From contig NZ_JAXBME010000019.1 in NCBI RefSeq assembly GCF_033963835.1, forward strand, positions 34,301 to 98,300: a stretch of DNA of 64,000 bases, written 5' to 3'. The position numbers and the translations under genes are program-made. Below the pieces are notes generated by a model. The model searched no databases. It saw nothing but the letters and a program-made list of their open reading frames with translations, and was not told the origin of the DNA. Position 1 is the stretch's first letter; every line of letters starts with the position of its first letter. This stretch comes from Cytobacillus sp. IB215665 (GTDB lineage Bacteria; Bacillota; Bacilli; Bacillales; SM2101). Positions 10,330 to 18,512 of this stretch are shown piece by piece.

Positions 10330-10448
10330 TCGGGTGAAATTTTCAGTTATATGGGTCAATTCACTATATTTGCGGGTCAATTACTCAGTTATACGAGTCA
10401 AATCACCGTATTTACGAGTCAAATATGCGATTAGCATTGGAGTCAAAG
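10330..10448. repeat. Minisatellite of ~21-22-bp units (GGGTCAA / GAGTCAA)
   Basis: Units such as ATATGGGTCAATTCACTATA, TTTGCGGGTCAATTACTCAG, TTATACGAGTCAAATCACCG and TATTTACGAGTCAAATATGC follow each other with a period of about 21-22 bp; alternate units resemble each other more. It lies just 3' of the SDR gene. No convincing open frame. Confidence 0.75.
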
Positions 10449-10481
10449 ACTATGATTGCGTTTTTTTGCCTTGAAATGGTG

Positions 10482-10735
10482 AAGTGACCTCGAGGGGATA
10501 GGTGCTGGAGCTGGACAACCAGAAAAGAAGAGCCGATTGTTCAGACTCGACAAGCGTTGGAAGCTATTAAACAGAAGACGCTTTTTGTCTTCTGTTTAAT
10601 AGCTGAAACGACTCGAGGGGATAGGTGCTGGAGCTGGACAATATAATAGCGGCAGCGCCTCGTTTCCCCGACAAGCATTAAAGCTCTTTCACTTGATGAG
10701 GCATTTTGTCTTCTAGTCTTATACCTATTACTCAA
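10482..10735. repeat. Tandem pair of ~130-bp intergenic repeat units
   Basis: Two direct copies start with CTCGAGGGGATAGGTGCTGG followed by AGCTGGACAA (10482 and 10613). Each continues through CGACAAGCRTT and AAGCT to a CTTTTTGTCTTCT or CATTTTGTCTTCT end. A core of this type (its complement reads like CCAGCTCCAGCACCTATCCC) is, as I recall, a common intergenic repeat in Bacillus genomes. Confidence 0.75.
10562..10604. terminator. Perfect 18-bp hairpin within the first repeat unit
   Basis: AGCTATTAAACAGAAGAC (10562-10579) pairs exactly with GTCTTCTGTTTAATAGCT (10587-10604) across a 7-nt T-rich loop. It lacks a U tract after the stem, so it may be a repeat-borne structure rather than an efficient terminator. 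Confidence 0.6.
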
Positions 10736-11546
10736 AGGGCTTGTTCTTTTGAATAAATTCCTCAATTAACTCAATAGAAAACCCTTTGCGGTACAGTGCT
10801 TGCTTCAACTTTTGCTCATATTCCCACCCAGTATATTTCTTCAGACGGTTGTTTATCTTGCTAGCTTGATGCTGTAACGCCTCCAACTCATTATTTTCTT
10901 CTTGACCAGTAATTTCTGAAATTTCTTCTATTACAATTTGTATAATATCCCAATAAAACCCTTTTCGAACTAAAGTTTGTTCAATTTTTTGTTTTATGTT
11001 TAGTATTGAAAGCTTAGCACTTTGTTTAGCTATTTTCTCAGCATGTTTCATTGCGTGTTGAATTTGCAACTCAGTAGTATACGTATTCATCGCTTTTTCT
11101 GCATATCTTGCTGAAATTCCTTTTTCTTTCAATTCTCTTTTTATTCTGTCCGGACCTTTTATAGACGTTTTAATTTGTGTTTGTACGTAAGCCAACGCAA
11201 ATTGCTCATCATCTACATAATTAGCTTCTTGTAACTTATGTACTACCTCTTGAATGATTTGCTCTGGGACTTCATTTTTTTTCAAATAATCATCAATTTC
11301 TTTAATCGACCTTATTCGATAAGACAAATATCGTACTGCAACGTTATGAGCTTTTTTCACATCATCTGCAAACTGAATTTCTCCAACATCTAGCTCATCA
11401 ACTTCTTTGCCTTTTGTAAGATTATATTTTATAAGAACATCTTGATCGACACTAAATGCATATTCTTCACCTTTTCCTCTATCAAGATAAACATTATATC
11501 GCTCAGAGTTCTTCTTTTGCGTAACTATTTTTGTAATAAAAGCCAA
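10728..11546 (-). CDS. recX: Regulatory protein RecX
   Basis: A 272-residue RecX, which binds RecA filaments and modulates recombination. Typical three-helix repeats are visible: YLSYRIRSIKEIDDYLKK (around residues 75-92), the GPDRIKRELKEKGI segment, and the C-terminal KQALYRKGFSIELIEEFI. Length is usual for Bacillus RecX. The frame opens at GTG 11555, but that codon lies inside the ribosome site GAGGGGTG; the TTG at 11546 gives LAFITKI, like the MPFITKI start of the B. subtilis protein. Confidence 0.93.
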   Translation of the reverse strand: MAFITKIVTQKKNSERYNVYLDRGKGEEYAFSVDQDVLIKYNLTKGKEVDELDVGEIQFADDVKKAHNVAVRYLSYRIRSIKEIDDYLKKNEVPEQIIQEVVHKLQEANYVDDEQFALAYVQTQIKTSIKGPDRIKRELKEKGISARYAEKAMNTYTTELQIQHAMKHAEKIAKQSAKLSILNIKQKIEQTLVRKGFYWDIIQIVIEEISEITGQEENNELEALQHQASKINNRLKKYTGWEYEQKLKQALYRKGFSIELIEEFIQKNKPFE

Positions 11547-11646
11547 ACTTATCACCCCTCATTTAATTTTAGCAAAAAATTAGTGTTAAAAGGAGTATAC
11601 GATTTATAATGAAGGAAATGGTATTTAATGGTTAGGAGTGAGTGGA

Positions 11647-12555
11647 GTGAAAATAGCTATTGCTGGTGGTACAGGGTTTGTTGGTAAAGCAATTACCCAA
11701 TATCTTGTTGATCAAGGGCATGAATGCTTCATTTTAACTAGAAAGGAAAATCTAATTCATAACAACCCACTTATACACTATGTTACATGGCTTAATGATG
11801 ATAGTAACCCTGAGAGTCAGTTGAACGGAATGACTGCTTTTATAAACTTAGCAGGTGAGTCTCTTAATAGTGGTCGATGGACTGAAAATCGTAAAAAAAG
11901 AATTGTTAATAGTCGGCTCAATGCCACAAATGAAATAATTAGAATCATTACAAATCTAGAAATAAAACCTGATATCTTAGTAAATGCAAGTGGAATCGGT
12001 GTTTACGGTACATCTGAAGCTTTTACTTTTACAGAACAAGACGAAACCATCGGAACTGATTTCCTAGCAAAGACAGTTTCAGCATGGGAAAACTCGGCTA
12101 ATGCTTTACAGTCATATAATGTTCGAACAGTATTTGCTCGGTTCGGAATTATCCTCGGAAAAAGTGAAGGTGCATTACCTAAGATGATGACTCCATACAA
12201 GCTGTTTATCGGAGGTACAGTCGGTTCAGGAAAGCAATGGCTTTCTTGGGTTCATATTGATGATGTATGCAGAGCTATCGCTTACGTAATTAGTAATAAA
12301 AACGTGCATGGGCCAGTTAATATTACTGCTCCTAACCCCGAAACGATGAAAGGGTTTGGCATGAAAATAGGAGAAGCTTTGAGAAAACCTCATTGGCTCC
12401 CTATGCCAGCTATCGCCCTTAAGCTACTACTTGGCGAAATGAGTATGCTTATTGTTGAAGGGCAGAAAGTTTTGCCAGATGTCCTTTCAGTAGAAGGTTT
12501 TACATTTCGTTATCAGCATTTAGAGGATGCGTTGTCAGCACTACTAGTGAAATAA
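11647..12555 (+). CDS. yfhF: TIGR01777 epimerase-family protein YfhF
   Basis: A 302-residue extended SDR. AIAGGTGFVGKAI (residues 4-16) is the NAD(P)-binding motif; NLAGESLNSGRW and NASGIGVYG are signatures of the YfhF/YfcH/SDR39U1 group; RFGIILGKSEGALPKM follows. The reaction is not known. I use GTG 11647, which has AGGAG 8 nt upstream, rather than GTG 11638, which has no usable ribosome site. Divergent from recX, as in B. subtilis. Confidence 0.9.
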   Translation: MKIAIAGGTGFVGKAITQYLVDQGHECFILTRKENLIHNNPLIHYVTWLNDDSNPESQLNGMTAFINLAGESLNSGRWTENRKKRIVNSRLNATNEIIRIITNLEIKPDILVNASGIGVYGTSEAFTFTEQDETIGTDFLAKTVSAWENSANALQSYNVRTVFARFGIILGKSEGALPKMMTPYKLFIGGTVGSGKQWLSWVHIDDVCRAIAYVISNKNVHGPVNITAPNPETMKGFGMKIGEALRKPHWLPMPAIALKLLLGEMSMLIVEGQKVLPDVLSVEGFTFRYQHLEDALSALLVK

Positions 12556-12687
12556 CTACTTACCTTCACCTTGTATGCCTCAATCTAACATAGAGATACT
12601 GACATGAAAAAGGATTCAATGATTTATGCATTGATTATCATATGTATGGTGACACTAAAAATACATACCTAAAAAGGGGGTTGAATG

Positions 12688-12819
12688 ATGGTAGATAGAA
12701 AAAAAAGACGCGATAAGACAAAAAGCACATTAAGTAATGCCCAAGAAGTTTCATATGCTAGAGATTTCAAAATGGCTGATCAAGCTGGTGGATTCACAAG
12801 TAAACAAGCCCATCATTAA
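12688..12819 (+). CDS. yfhE: YfhE family small protein
   Basis: A 43-residue basic protein with KSTLSNAQEVSYARDFKMAD and QAGGFTSK, resembling YfhE of B. subtilis in size, composition and position (between yfhF and yfhD). Function unknown. Start ATG 12688 is 7 nt from AAGGGGG; the ATG immediately before it (12685) is also possible. Confidence 0.8.
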   Translation: MVDRKKRRDKTKSTLSNAQEVSYARDFKMADQAGGFTSKQAHH

Positions 12820-13044
12820 CAAAGACTATGGAAAACAGCTTTGACAAAGAACTGTTATTTTATCATGCATATTTTACCTAAATCTGTTCACCCTATTAAT
12901 GTTTGTTAAAGAATCTTTTTTGTAGTGTTTTTAAGAGACGGTTTTGCATGTAAATGGATTTAATAGTTGACAGCAAAAAGGTCAACACCGCGAAACAGCT
13001 TTACAGTTAAATGTTCTTAAAATAATTAAAGGAGTGATCGTATT

Positions 13045-13236
13045 ATGGGTAGAAGTCGTGGACAAAATTCGCGAGATAAGAACAAGGCAGGTCTTCCACA
13101 AGTCCCTAGAAATTTGAAGTTTGATGGGATTAACGAGGAATTTTCACGGGAGTTGGCTGATCAAGAGGATTTAGAAGCTCAAGCCCGTGCCGATGCTGCA
13201 GGCATAAGACAAAGTAATGCTAGACAAAAAGGTTAA
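13045..13236 (+). CDS. yfhD: YfhD family small protein
   Basis: A 63-residue hydrophilic protein: MGRSRGQNSRDKNKAGLPQV, then a Glu/Asp-rich EFSRELADQEDLEAQARADAA. This matches the YfhD family, small spore-related proteins of unknown role. ATG at 13045 with AAAGGAGTGATC upstream. It closes the conserved block; a bidirectional terminator follows. Confidence 0.9.
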   Translation: MGRSRGQNSRDKNKAGLPQVPRNLKFDGINEEFSRELADQEDLEAQARADAAGIRQSNARQKG

Positions 13237-13304
13237 TTACTTATACCATATAAAAATTTACGTGTTTTAGCTCTAACTTTCAGATATGAAATCATAGAAA
13301 ATAG

Positions 13305-13361
13305 AAAAGGTCTGAACCTCACTATACACGATGTGTATAAATTAAAAGGTTCAGACCTTTT
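13305..13361. terminator. Bidirectional terminator between yfhD and the DoxX gene
   Basis: AAAAGGTCTGAACCT (13305-13319) and AGGTTCAGACCTTTT (13347-13361) form a perfect 15-bp stem with A and T runs at both ends, between convergent genes. Confidence 0.85.
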
Positions 13362-13395
13362 AGACACAAATCTATTTTTTTACATGCTATTTTGG

Positions 13396-13887
13396 TTATT
13401 GCTTAAAATTAATGCTCTCTTTTCCTTGCCGGTTTCTAACGTAGTTAATTACAAACCGATCGACACCCCAATAATAGCTTGCTGTACCTACTCCTAATAA
13501 TATAAATGCTACAGTGTATAGAATCGGATTTGTACTAGTTGTTCCTGCCAATAAAAAATTTAGGTTCATAAATGCTCCTGCAATTAGTGCTGGAATTGTT
13601 GCAGCACCTAAGATTAGTCCTATACCAACTAATAGTTCTCCCCAAGCTACTAAAAAGTTAAATAACCCTACATTAGGAACCGCCACATTTTCTAAAAATG
13701 TTGCGTACCACCCACTAACAGCTGGATGATCTCCTGAAGCTTTACCGATAGCACCTTGCAGAAAACCAGACGCATCAAATTCGCCTGTAACTTTCTCCCA
13801 ACCTGCTTGTATCCATTGTACCCCTAACCAAATTCTAAGTAATGTCCATAAAACAGCCATTTTAGGACCCTTTATCCAAGACATCAT
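13396..13887 (-). CDS. DoxX-family membrane protein
   Basis: A 163-residue membrane protein with about four hydrophobic segments (residues ~10-25, 70-95, 98-118, 120-142). The LRIWLGVQWIQAGWEKV start and the WGELLVGIGLILG segment are typical of DoxX/thiosulfate:quinone oxidoreductase subunit-like proteins. Bacillus members often occur in redox or thiol/quinone stress responses; the exact role is unknown. ATG 13887 with AAGGAG 7 nt upstream. A 23-bp palindrome about 140 bp upstream may be its operator. Confidence 0.85.
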   Translation of the reverse strand: MMSWIKGPKMAVLWTLLRIWLGVQWIQAGWEKVTGEFDASGFLQGAIGKASGDHPAVSGWYATFLENVAVPNVGLFNFLVAWGELLVGIGLILGAATIPALIAGAFMNLNFLLAGTTSTNPILYTVAFILLGVGTASYYWGVDRFVINYVRNRQGKESINFKQ

Positions 13888-14025
13888 TATTCAACTCCTT
13901 TATTTTGTGAATGTTTTCACATGTAATCTTACTAAACCACGCAATATACGACTAATCCCATACTCTTGAAAAAGAGAAAGTAAATTATTTTATCTTATCT
14001 TCCTCATTTCTAATATATACCATTA

Positions 14026-14048
14026 ACATTATATCTACAATATAATGT
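14026..14048. promoter_or_regulatory. Perfect 23-bp palindrome, candidate operator
   Basis: ACATTATAT-CTACA-ATATAATGT in the AT-rich gap between the divergent DoxX and Cof-phosphatase genes. Arms match exactly. The remaining gap (13888-14282) holds no gene. Confidence 0.45.
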
Positions 14049-14223
14049 AACATCATTTCACAGTTTCTACATAACATCACTCAATTGGTAATATATTTTT
14101 CATTATGTACAACTGCACAAGTATAAAATCTTAGGAAACTTAAGTGTATACGCTAATACATTATATTGCTTTTAATACAATTTAATTACTATAAAAATAA
14201 ATGTACTATTTTTTTCATTTCTA

Positions 14224-14249
14224 ACAAATGTTATTTGTAGTAGTATAAT
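14224..14249 (+). promoter_or_regulatory. Putative promoter -10 with overlapping short palindrome
   Basis: TATAAT (14244-14249) lies 34 bp before the Cof-phosphatase start. A palindrome ACAAAT-GTT-ATTTGT (14224-14238) occupies the -35 region, which itself is a poor match to TTGACA. Confidence 0.4.
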
Positions 14250-14282
14250 AGAGTTCAAGCAAACAAGAAAGGAACTACCAAG

Positions 14283-15110
14283 ATGACTATTCAATATAAA
14301 ATGATTGTACTTGATTTAGACGATACCTTGCTCAGAGATGATCAAACTATTTCACCCCGCACAAAAAATGCATTAATGATGGCACAAGAAATTGGCGTAA
14401 AAGTTGTTCTTGCTTCTGGACGTCCAACATTTGGAATGCTTCCCATTGCATCAGAGCTCCAGCTAGAAAAATTCAGAAGTTATATTCTGTCTTATAATGG
14501 AGCAAAAATTATTGATTGCCAAACAAAAGAAGAATTATATAGTAATGTACTTTCATCTGAAACGGCTCACCGTTTGTACGATTTAAGTGCGCGGGAAGAA
14601 GTTGCAATCTTAACGTATGTGGGAGATTCAATTGTTACAGAAACACCAAATAAATTTTCCGCCATCGAAAGTCAGTTAACAGGATTACCAGTGCAACAAG
14701 TAAGCAGTTTCAAAGAGGCAGTCAGTGATTCTGTCGTGAAAACATTAATGTTAGCAGAGCCTGAAAGGTTAATAGAAGTAGAGAACAAGCTACAAGCTGA
14801 GCTAGCTGGGGAATTATGTGTCCTGCGATCAAAACCTTTTTTCTTAGAATTTACATCTTTAGGTGTTACAAAAGGAGCCAGTTTAGATTTCCTCATTAAG
14901 CAGCTCGGAATAAAGCAAGAAGAAGTGATCTCATTTGGCGATAGCTATAATGATCTTACGATGATTGAATTTGCTGGTCTTGGCGTAGCCATGGGTAATG
15001 CTCCTGATGACATCAAAGCAAAAGCAAACCTTGTTACCGATACAAATATGAATGATGGTGTAGCACAGGTTGTAGAGGAATATGTTATCAATAAATTTTC
15101 ACTCGTATAG
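14283..15110 (+). CDS. Cof-type HAD-superfamily phosphatase
   Basis: A 275-residue HAD hydrolase of the Cof (IIB) subfamily. Motif I is VLDLDDTLL (nucleophile Asp near residue 11), motif II ASGRP, Lys in LGVTKGASL, and motif IV FGDSYNDLTMIEFAG with AMGNAPDDIK after it. Such enzymes dephosphorylate sugar phosphates, FMN or pyridoxal phosphate; the substrate cannot be inferred. ATG 14283 with AAAGGAACTACCAAG upstream. Confidence 0.9.
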   Translation: MTIQYKMIVLDLDDTLLRDDQTISPRTKNALMMAQEIGVKVVLASGRPTFGMLPIASELQLEKFRSYILSYNGAKIIDCQTKEELYSNVLSSETAHRLYDLSAREEVAILTYVGDSIVTETPNKFSAIESQLTGLPVQQVSSFKEAVSDSVVKTLMLAEPERLIEVENKLQAELAGELCVLRSKPFFLEFTSLGVTKGASLDFLIKQLGIKQEEVISFGDSYNDLTMIEFAGLGVAMGNAPDDIKAKANLVTDTNMNDGVAQVVEEYVINKFSLV

Positions 15111-15206
15111 AATACGAACAATCAGAGTGTATACATCCTATTCTTCGCCATTTCACTGGGACGTTCATTTCTTTAGATGATATGGCGAAGTGACATAGGT
15201 TACAAG

Positions 15207-15689
15207 TTAATGAGCACTGTAGTGTTCAACCCACTCTCTTTTTAATAGTGAATATGAGTAATGATCATAATACTTCCTACGATATAAGTGTTTTTCACGA
15301 TAGATTCCTTCATTTTGGAACCCTAAAGATTCAAGTAAATATTTGGATTGATCATTCTCTATCTCCACAAATGCATTAATTCTATTTAGATTCATATTTT
15401 TAAAGCCACTATCAATCACAGTAGTCAAGGCTTCCTTCATATATCCTTCCCCCCAATAATCAAGCCATAAATCATAGCCAATTTCCCCAATATGATTATA
15501 ACGGTCCCAGTAATGGAATACACATGTACCTAATTGTTGATTATCTTCTTTTCTAACGATACACCACCTATTTCGACCTTTTGCCTCAGCATGACTATAC
15601 TCTCTTATAAACTCTTTTGCATCATCCATACTCGTATACAATTCTTCATCATATAGATATTTACATACTTCTTCGTTACTAGAGGCTAC
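15207..15689 (-). pseudogene. GNAT acetyltransferase lacking its N-terminus
   Basis: The frame encodes the RimJ-type GNAT fold: RWCIVRKEDNQQLGTC, the acetyl-CoA segment GYDLWLDYWGEGYMKEAL and RINAFVEIENDQSKYLLE then SLGF. Homologues are about 175-185 residues. Here the frame opens only at an in-frame TAA (15690-15692); just inside it reads SSNEEVCKYLYDEEL, which is the usual residue ~25-40 region. The first ~25 residues are missing, and a repeat copy begins within a few bases (15696). A shortened product from TTG 15641 (144 aa) is possible but lacks the first beta strands. Confidence 0.65.
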
Positions 15690-15695
15690 TTACGC

Positions 15696-15791
15696 ATTAG
15701 TTGTTCCTTTTCGTAAAAAGAACTAAACACGAATATGAATAACGTTCGAGGCATCTTTTCTTTCTCAGTAACAAAATTTACGAGAAACGCC
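15696..15791. repeat. MITE-like intergenic repeat copy
   Basis: TAGTTGTTCCTTTTCGTAAA... and AACGTTCGAGGCATCTTTTC match the body of the copy at 56213; the right end is GTAACAAAATTTACGAGAAA then CGCC. It abuts the broken end of the acetyltransferase gene. Confidence 0.65.
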
Positions 15792-15896
15792 TTCACTTAA
15801 AACATTTTCTAAGTATTATCTAGTCAAGGTTTCCCTATTCTAGTTAAAAAACAATACATCAAGGCAACTGGTGGCGACTCTGCCCTAACTAATTAA

Positions 15897-15927
15897 AATG
15901 ACCCTGCCTATAAAGGTTAGGGTCATT
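15897..15927. terminator. Hairpin AATGACCCT / AGGGTCATT
   Basis: Nine-base arms (15897-15905, 15919-15927). An overlapping alternative stem CCCTAAC/GTTAGGG (15883-15889, 15916-15922) exists. It lies between two repeat copies; which transcript it serves is unclear. Confidence 0.45.
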
Positions 15928-15933
15928 AAGTAA

Positions 15934-16062
15934 GGCTCTTTCATAAAATTTGTTGCTAATTAGACTAATTTAACGTTTTAAATGAGAAAAGTTACCACGA
16001 ATGCTTTGTGTATTCGTATTTATTTCTTAGTACGAAAAGAAATAATCAAGTCGAAAACAGCT
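15934..16062. repeat. MITE-like repeat copy, inverted orientation
   Basis: Reads GGCTCTTTCATAAAATTTGT then TGCTAATTA at the left and ends CGAAAACAGCT, which is the family turned round: on the other strand it starts AGCTGTTTTC and ends AGCAACAAATTTTATGAAAG then AGCC. It lies just 3' of the aldo/keto reductase gene. Confidence 0.65.
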
Positions 16063-16086
16063 AGCTGAAAAAAACTAACCATAAAA

Positions 16087-17022
16087 TTACCAAGGTAACG
16101 GCTCATTTTCAAGTTCTTTCTCCCAAAGGTGTCGGATTTGTTTTACATCCTCATCCGACAATGCCATCTCAGTTGCTGATACGTTTTCTGTCAATTGCTC
16201 AATATTTTTACATCCAGGGATTACGGTTGATACTTCAAACCTAGCTAGAATAAAACGTAAGGCAGCCTGTGCCATAGTTGCTCCATCAGCTGTTAAAAAT
16301 GATAACTGCGTCAATAAGTTTGCTCTTGTTTCAATTTGTTCTTTCGACCAACGGCTACGTACACCTTCAAATGTACTATGTGCGTTATATTTGCCAGAAA
16401 GCCAACCAGAATCTAGTGGAACTTTAATAATAAGGCCAGCACCTTTGTCTTTTGCTAGTTGAAATGCTTTTGCAGGTTCCTGATGGAAGATGTTATACAT
16501 GACTTCAATCACTTGGCTGTTTGTTGTTTCTAGTAATTCAAATAATTCACGGCTGGAATCAACCGATGCACCATAAGCACGTATTTTTCCTTCTTCTTTT
16601 AAACATTCTAGCAATTCATAATGCGGACTATTTCCATTTAGAAATTCAAATGGCGGATTATGCAATAAGATCGAATCGACATAATCAGTATTTAAACGCT
16701 TTAAGCTAGCTTCAAGAGATTGTCTTAATAAACTCACATCAAAATCTTGAACATTATTAGGATGGTGACCAAATTTAGTATTAATAATTACTTGATCTCG
16801 CTTGCCCTCCAACGCTTTGCCGAGTAACTCTTCGCTTTTCCCTAATCCATAGTTAGGAGCTGTATCAAAAAAATTACAACCTTGACTAATTGCTTCATGA
16901 ATTAGTTGAATCGCATACTCTTCACTCATTTCCCCCCAATCTTGTTTGTTGCCTAATTGCCATGCACCAAAACCTATCTCTGATACTTGCATTCCTGTCT
17001 TTCCTAGCTCTCTATAGTTCAT
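16087..17022 (-). CDS. Aldo/keto reductase
   Basis: A 311-residue NADPH-dependent oxidoreductase with the (beta/alpha)8 fold. FFDTAPNYGLGKSEELLGKAL carries catalytic Asp and Tyr, INTKFG the Lys, and LLHNPP the His. Substrates are usually aldehydes or ketosugars; not predictable here. I start at ATG 17022 (MNYRELGKTGMQVSE); the GTG at 17031 is part of the ribosome site AAAGGTGATTAAT. A terminator separates it from the GH30 gene, so it is probably its own unit although it is near the sugar locus. Confidence 0.9.
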   Translation of the reverse strand: MNYRELGKTGMQVSEIGFGAWQLGNKQDWGEMSEEYAIQLIHEAISQGCNFFDTAPNYGLGKSEELLGKALEGKRDQVIINTKFGHHPNNVQDFDVSLLRQSLEASLKRLNTDYVDSILLHNPPFEFLNGNSPHYELLECLKEEGKIRAYGASVDSSRELFELLETTNSQVIEVMYNIFHQEPAKAFQLAKDKGAGLIIKVPLDSGWLSGKYNAHSTFEGVRSRWSKEQIETRANLLTQLSFLTADGATMAQAALRFILARFEVSTVIPGCKNIEQLTENVSATEMALSDEDVKQIRHLWEKELENEPLPW

Positions 17023-17045
17023 ATTAATCACCTTTCATTCTATTA

Positions 17046-17073
17046 GGCTCTTTTTCGTAGTTATTGTTTGTCG
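17046..17073. repeat. End fragment of MITE-like repeat
   Basis: GGCTCTTTTTCGTAGTTATT then GTTTGTCG matches the inverted terminal sequence of the dispersed family; no second end was found nearby. Confidence 0.45.
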
Positions 17074-17085
17074 AATATAACAAGA

Positions 17086-17136
17086 AAAACGGGTGAAAGT
17101 ACTATTATTTCACGTATAGTTACTTTCTCCCGTTTT
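17086..17136 (-). terminator. Terminator of the GH94-GH30 operon
   Basis: Long imperfect stem: AAAACGGG-t-GAAAGT on one side and ACTTTC-tc-CCGTTTT on the other, with flanking A and T runs, directly downstream of the GH30 stop codon. Confidence 0.75.
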
Positions 17137-17167
17137 ATTATTAACTCTATATGATAGCCCCAGTTGT

Positions 17168-18499
17168 TTATATAAGTATTGTTGTAATTGAATGCTCTGG
17201 TAATACTAGCTCTGAATGTTTACCATCTAATACAATACTAATTTTTTCATCTTTGTCAGTAGCGTTCATCATAACTACTGCAATTGAACCGTCTTCATTT
17301 TGAAATGCAACTGTTTGTAGTGAATCATTATTTAATTCATGTCCAATTCGTGTTGCATTTGGCTTAACGTATTTACTGAAATGACCAATATAATAATATG
17401 AGCTATTATAATGGACTTCACCTGTTTTCGTATTAACGATAATAGGTGCATCACAATAATTACCTACATGATTTGGCCCACCTTGTTCATTTAGCACGAT
17501 ATTCCAGTCAAGCCAGCCTTCAAGCCAATTATTAAAATCACCAATCATGTTACGAGCATAACGTTCCCCTGTATGCCATGCACCAAGCTGTACGCCACCT
17601 TCGATACATCCTTCTGTAAAAATAAGATGCTTATCAGGAAAATCATCATGAATTTTTGATAAGTTTTCAAATTCCTCTGAGACATACCAATGGATGCCTG
17701 TTCCCCAAATATAATTTGCAGCACCAGAATCTGAAAGAATTGTTTTTGCACGTTCATATGCAATATCCCTGTTATGATCCCAAATGACAATCTTTTTGTG
17801 CCCTAGACCTTCTTCTTCCATTGTAGGACCTAGATAATTCTTTACAAAATCTCTTTCTTCCTCAGCAGTATAACGACATGAATCCCAAACCTGAGTAGCT
17901 TCTGGTTCATTTTGGACAGTAATACCCCAAATGTTAATACCTTCTTCTTCCATTGCTTTAATATATTTTGTGTAATAAAGAGCCCATGTTTTGTAGTATT
18001 CTTCTTTTAATTTGCCCCCATGATTCATGTCATTATTTGTTTTCATCCACGCTGGTGGACTCCAAGGTGAAGATAGTATTGTCAACTCTTCACCTCTTGA
18101 ATTAATAGCATCCTTAATTAATGGAAGAACATATTTATGCTCACGATCAATTGAAAATGTTGTCAATTCTTTATCATTTTCTTCTACATACGTATAGTTC
18201 TCAAGTGCAAAATCACAGCTATGGATATGTGTTCTTCCAAGTGAGTACCCTAAACCCTTCTCAGGATGAAAATAGCTTTCAATGATGCTCCTACGTTCTT
18301 CTTCTGGAATTTGGGACAATGTATAAGCAGCAGCCTCTGTAAAGGCTCCTCCGAATCCAATGATTTTTTGATATTTTGTGCCTTTGTCAATCGTTAGGAC
18401 ATTATTAGACTTCGGTTGACCAGCTAAAAGCTCTACTGTTCCTTTATCTTCAAAACGCTCGTTACTGTTCTTTGCTGTTTGTATGACTTTCATTTGCAT
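17168..18499 (-). CDS. Glycoside hydrolase family 30, intracellular
   Basis: A 443-residue GH30 enzyme. IIGFGGAFTEAAAYTL near residues 47-62 is the family N-terminal motif. The likely acid/base is Glu198 in TVQNEPEA and the nucleophile Glu296 in IFTEGC, about 100 residues apart as expected for clan GH-A. A beta-sandwich domain follows to the C-terminus. No signal peptide, so it acts in the cytoplasm. Family members hydrolyse beta-glucosides, beta-1,6-glucans or xylans. It follows the GH94 phosphorylase gene by 13 nt, so it probably works on the same imported beta-oligosaccharides. GAGGTG 8 nt before ATG 18499. Confidence 0.9.
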   Translation of the reverse strand: MQMKVIQTAKNSNERFEDKGTVELLAGQPKSNNVLTIDKGTKYQKIIGFGGAFTEAAAYTLSQIPEEERRSIIESYFHPEKGLGYSLGRTHIHSCDFALENYTYVEENDKELTTFSIDREHKYVLPLIKDAINSRGEELTILSSPWSPPAWMKTNNDMNHGGKLKEEYYKTWALYYTKYIKAMEEEGINIWGITVQNEPEATQVWDSCRYTAEEERDFVKNYLGPTMEEEGLGHKKIVIWDHNRDIAYERAKTILSDSGAANYIWGTGIHWYVSEEFENLSKIHDDFPDKHLIFTEGCIEGGVQLGAWHTGERYARNMIGDFNNWLEGWLDWNIVLNEQGGPNHVGNYCDAPIIVNTKTGEVHYNSSYYYIGHFSKYVKPNATRIGHELNNDSLQTVAFQNEDGSIAVVMMNATDKDEKISIVLDGKHSELVLPEHSITTILI

Positions 18500-18512
18500 A
18501 GTATTTACACCT

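Noticed and set aside
10541..10765. 74-codon minus ORF in the repeat region
   Set aside because: It runs through the tandem 130-bp units and the hairpin and has no ribosome site; it is repeat-derived.
17545..17790. 81-codon ORF on the minus strand within the GH30 gene
   Set aside because: Alternative frame of a clearly conserved GH30 coding region.
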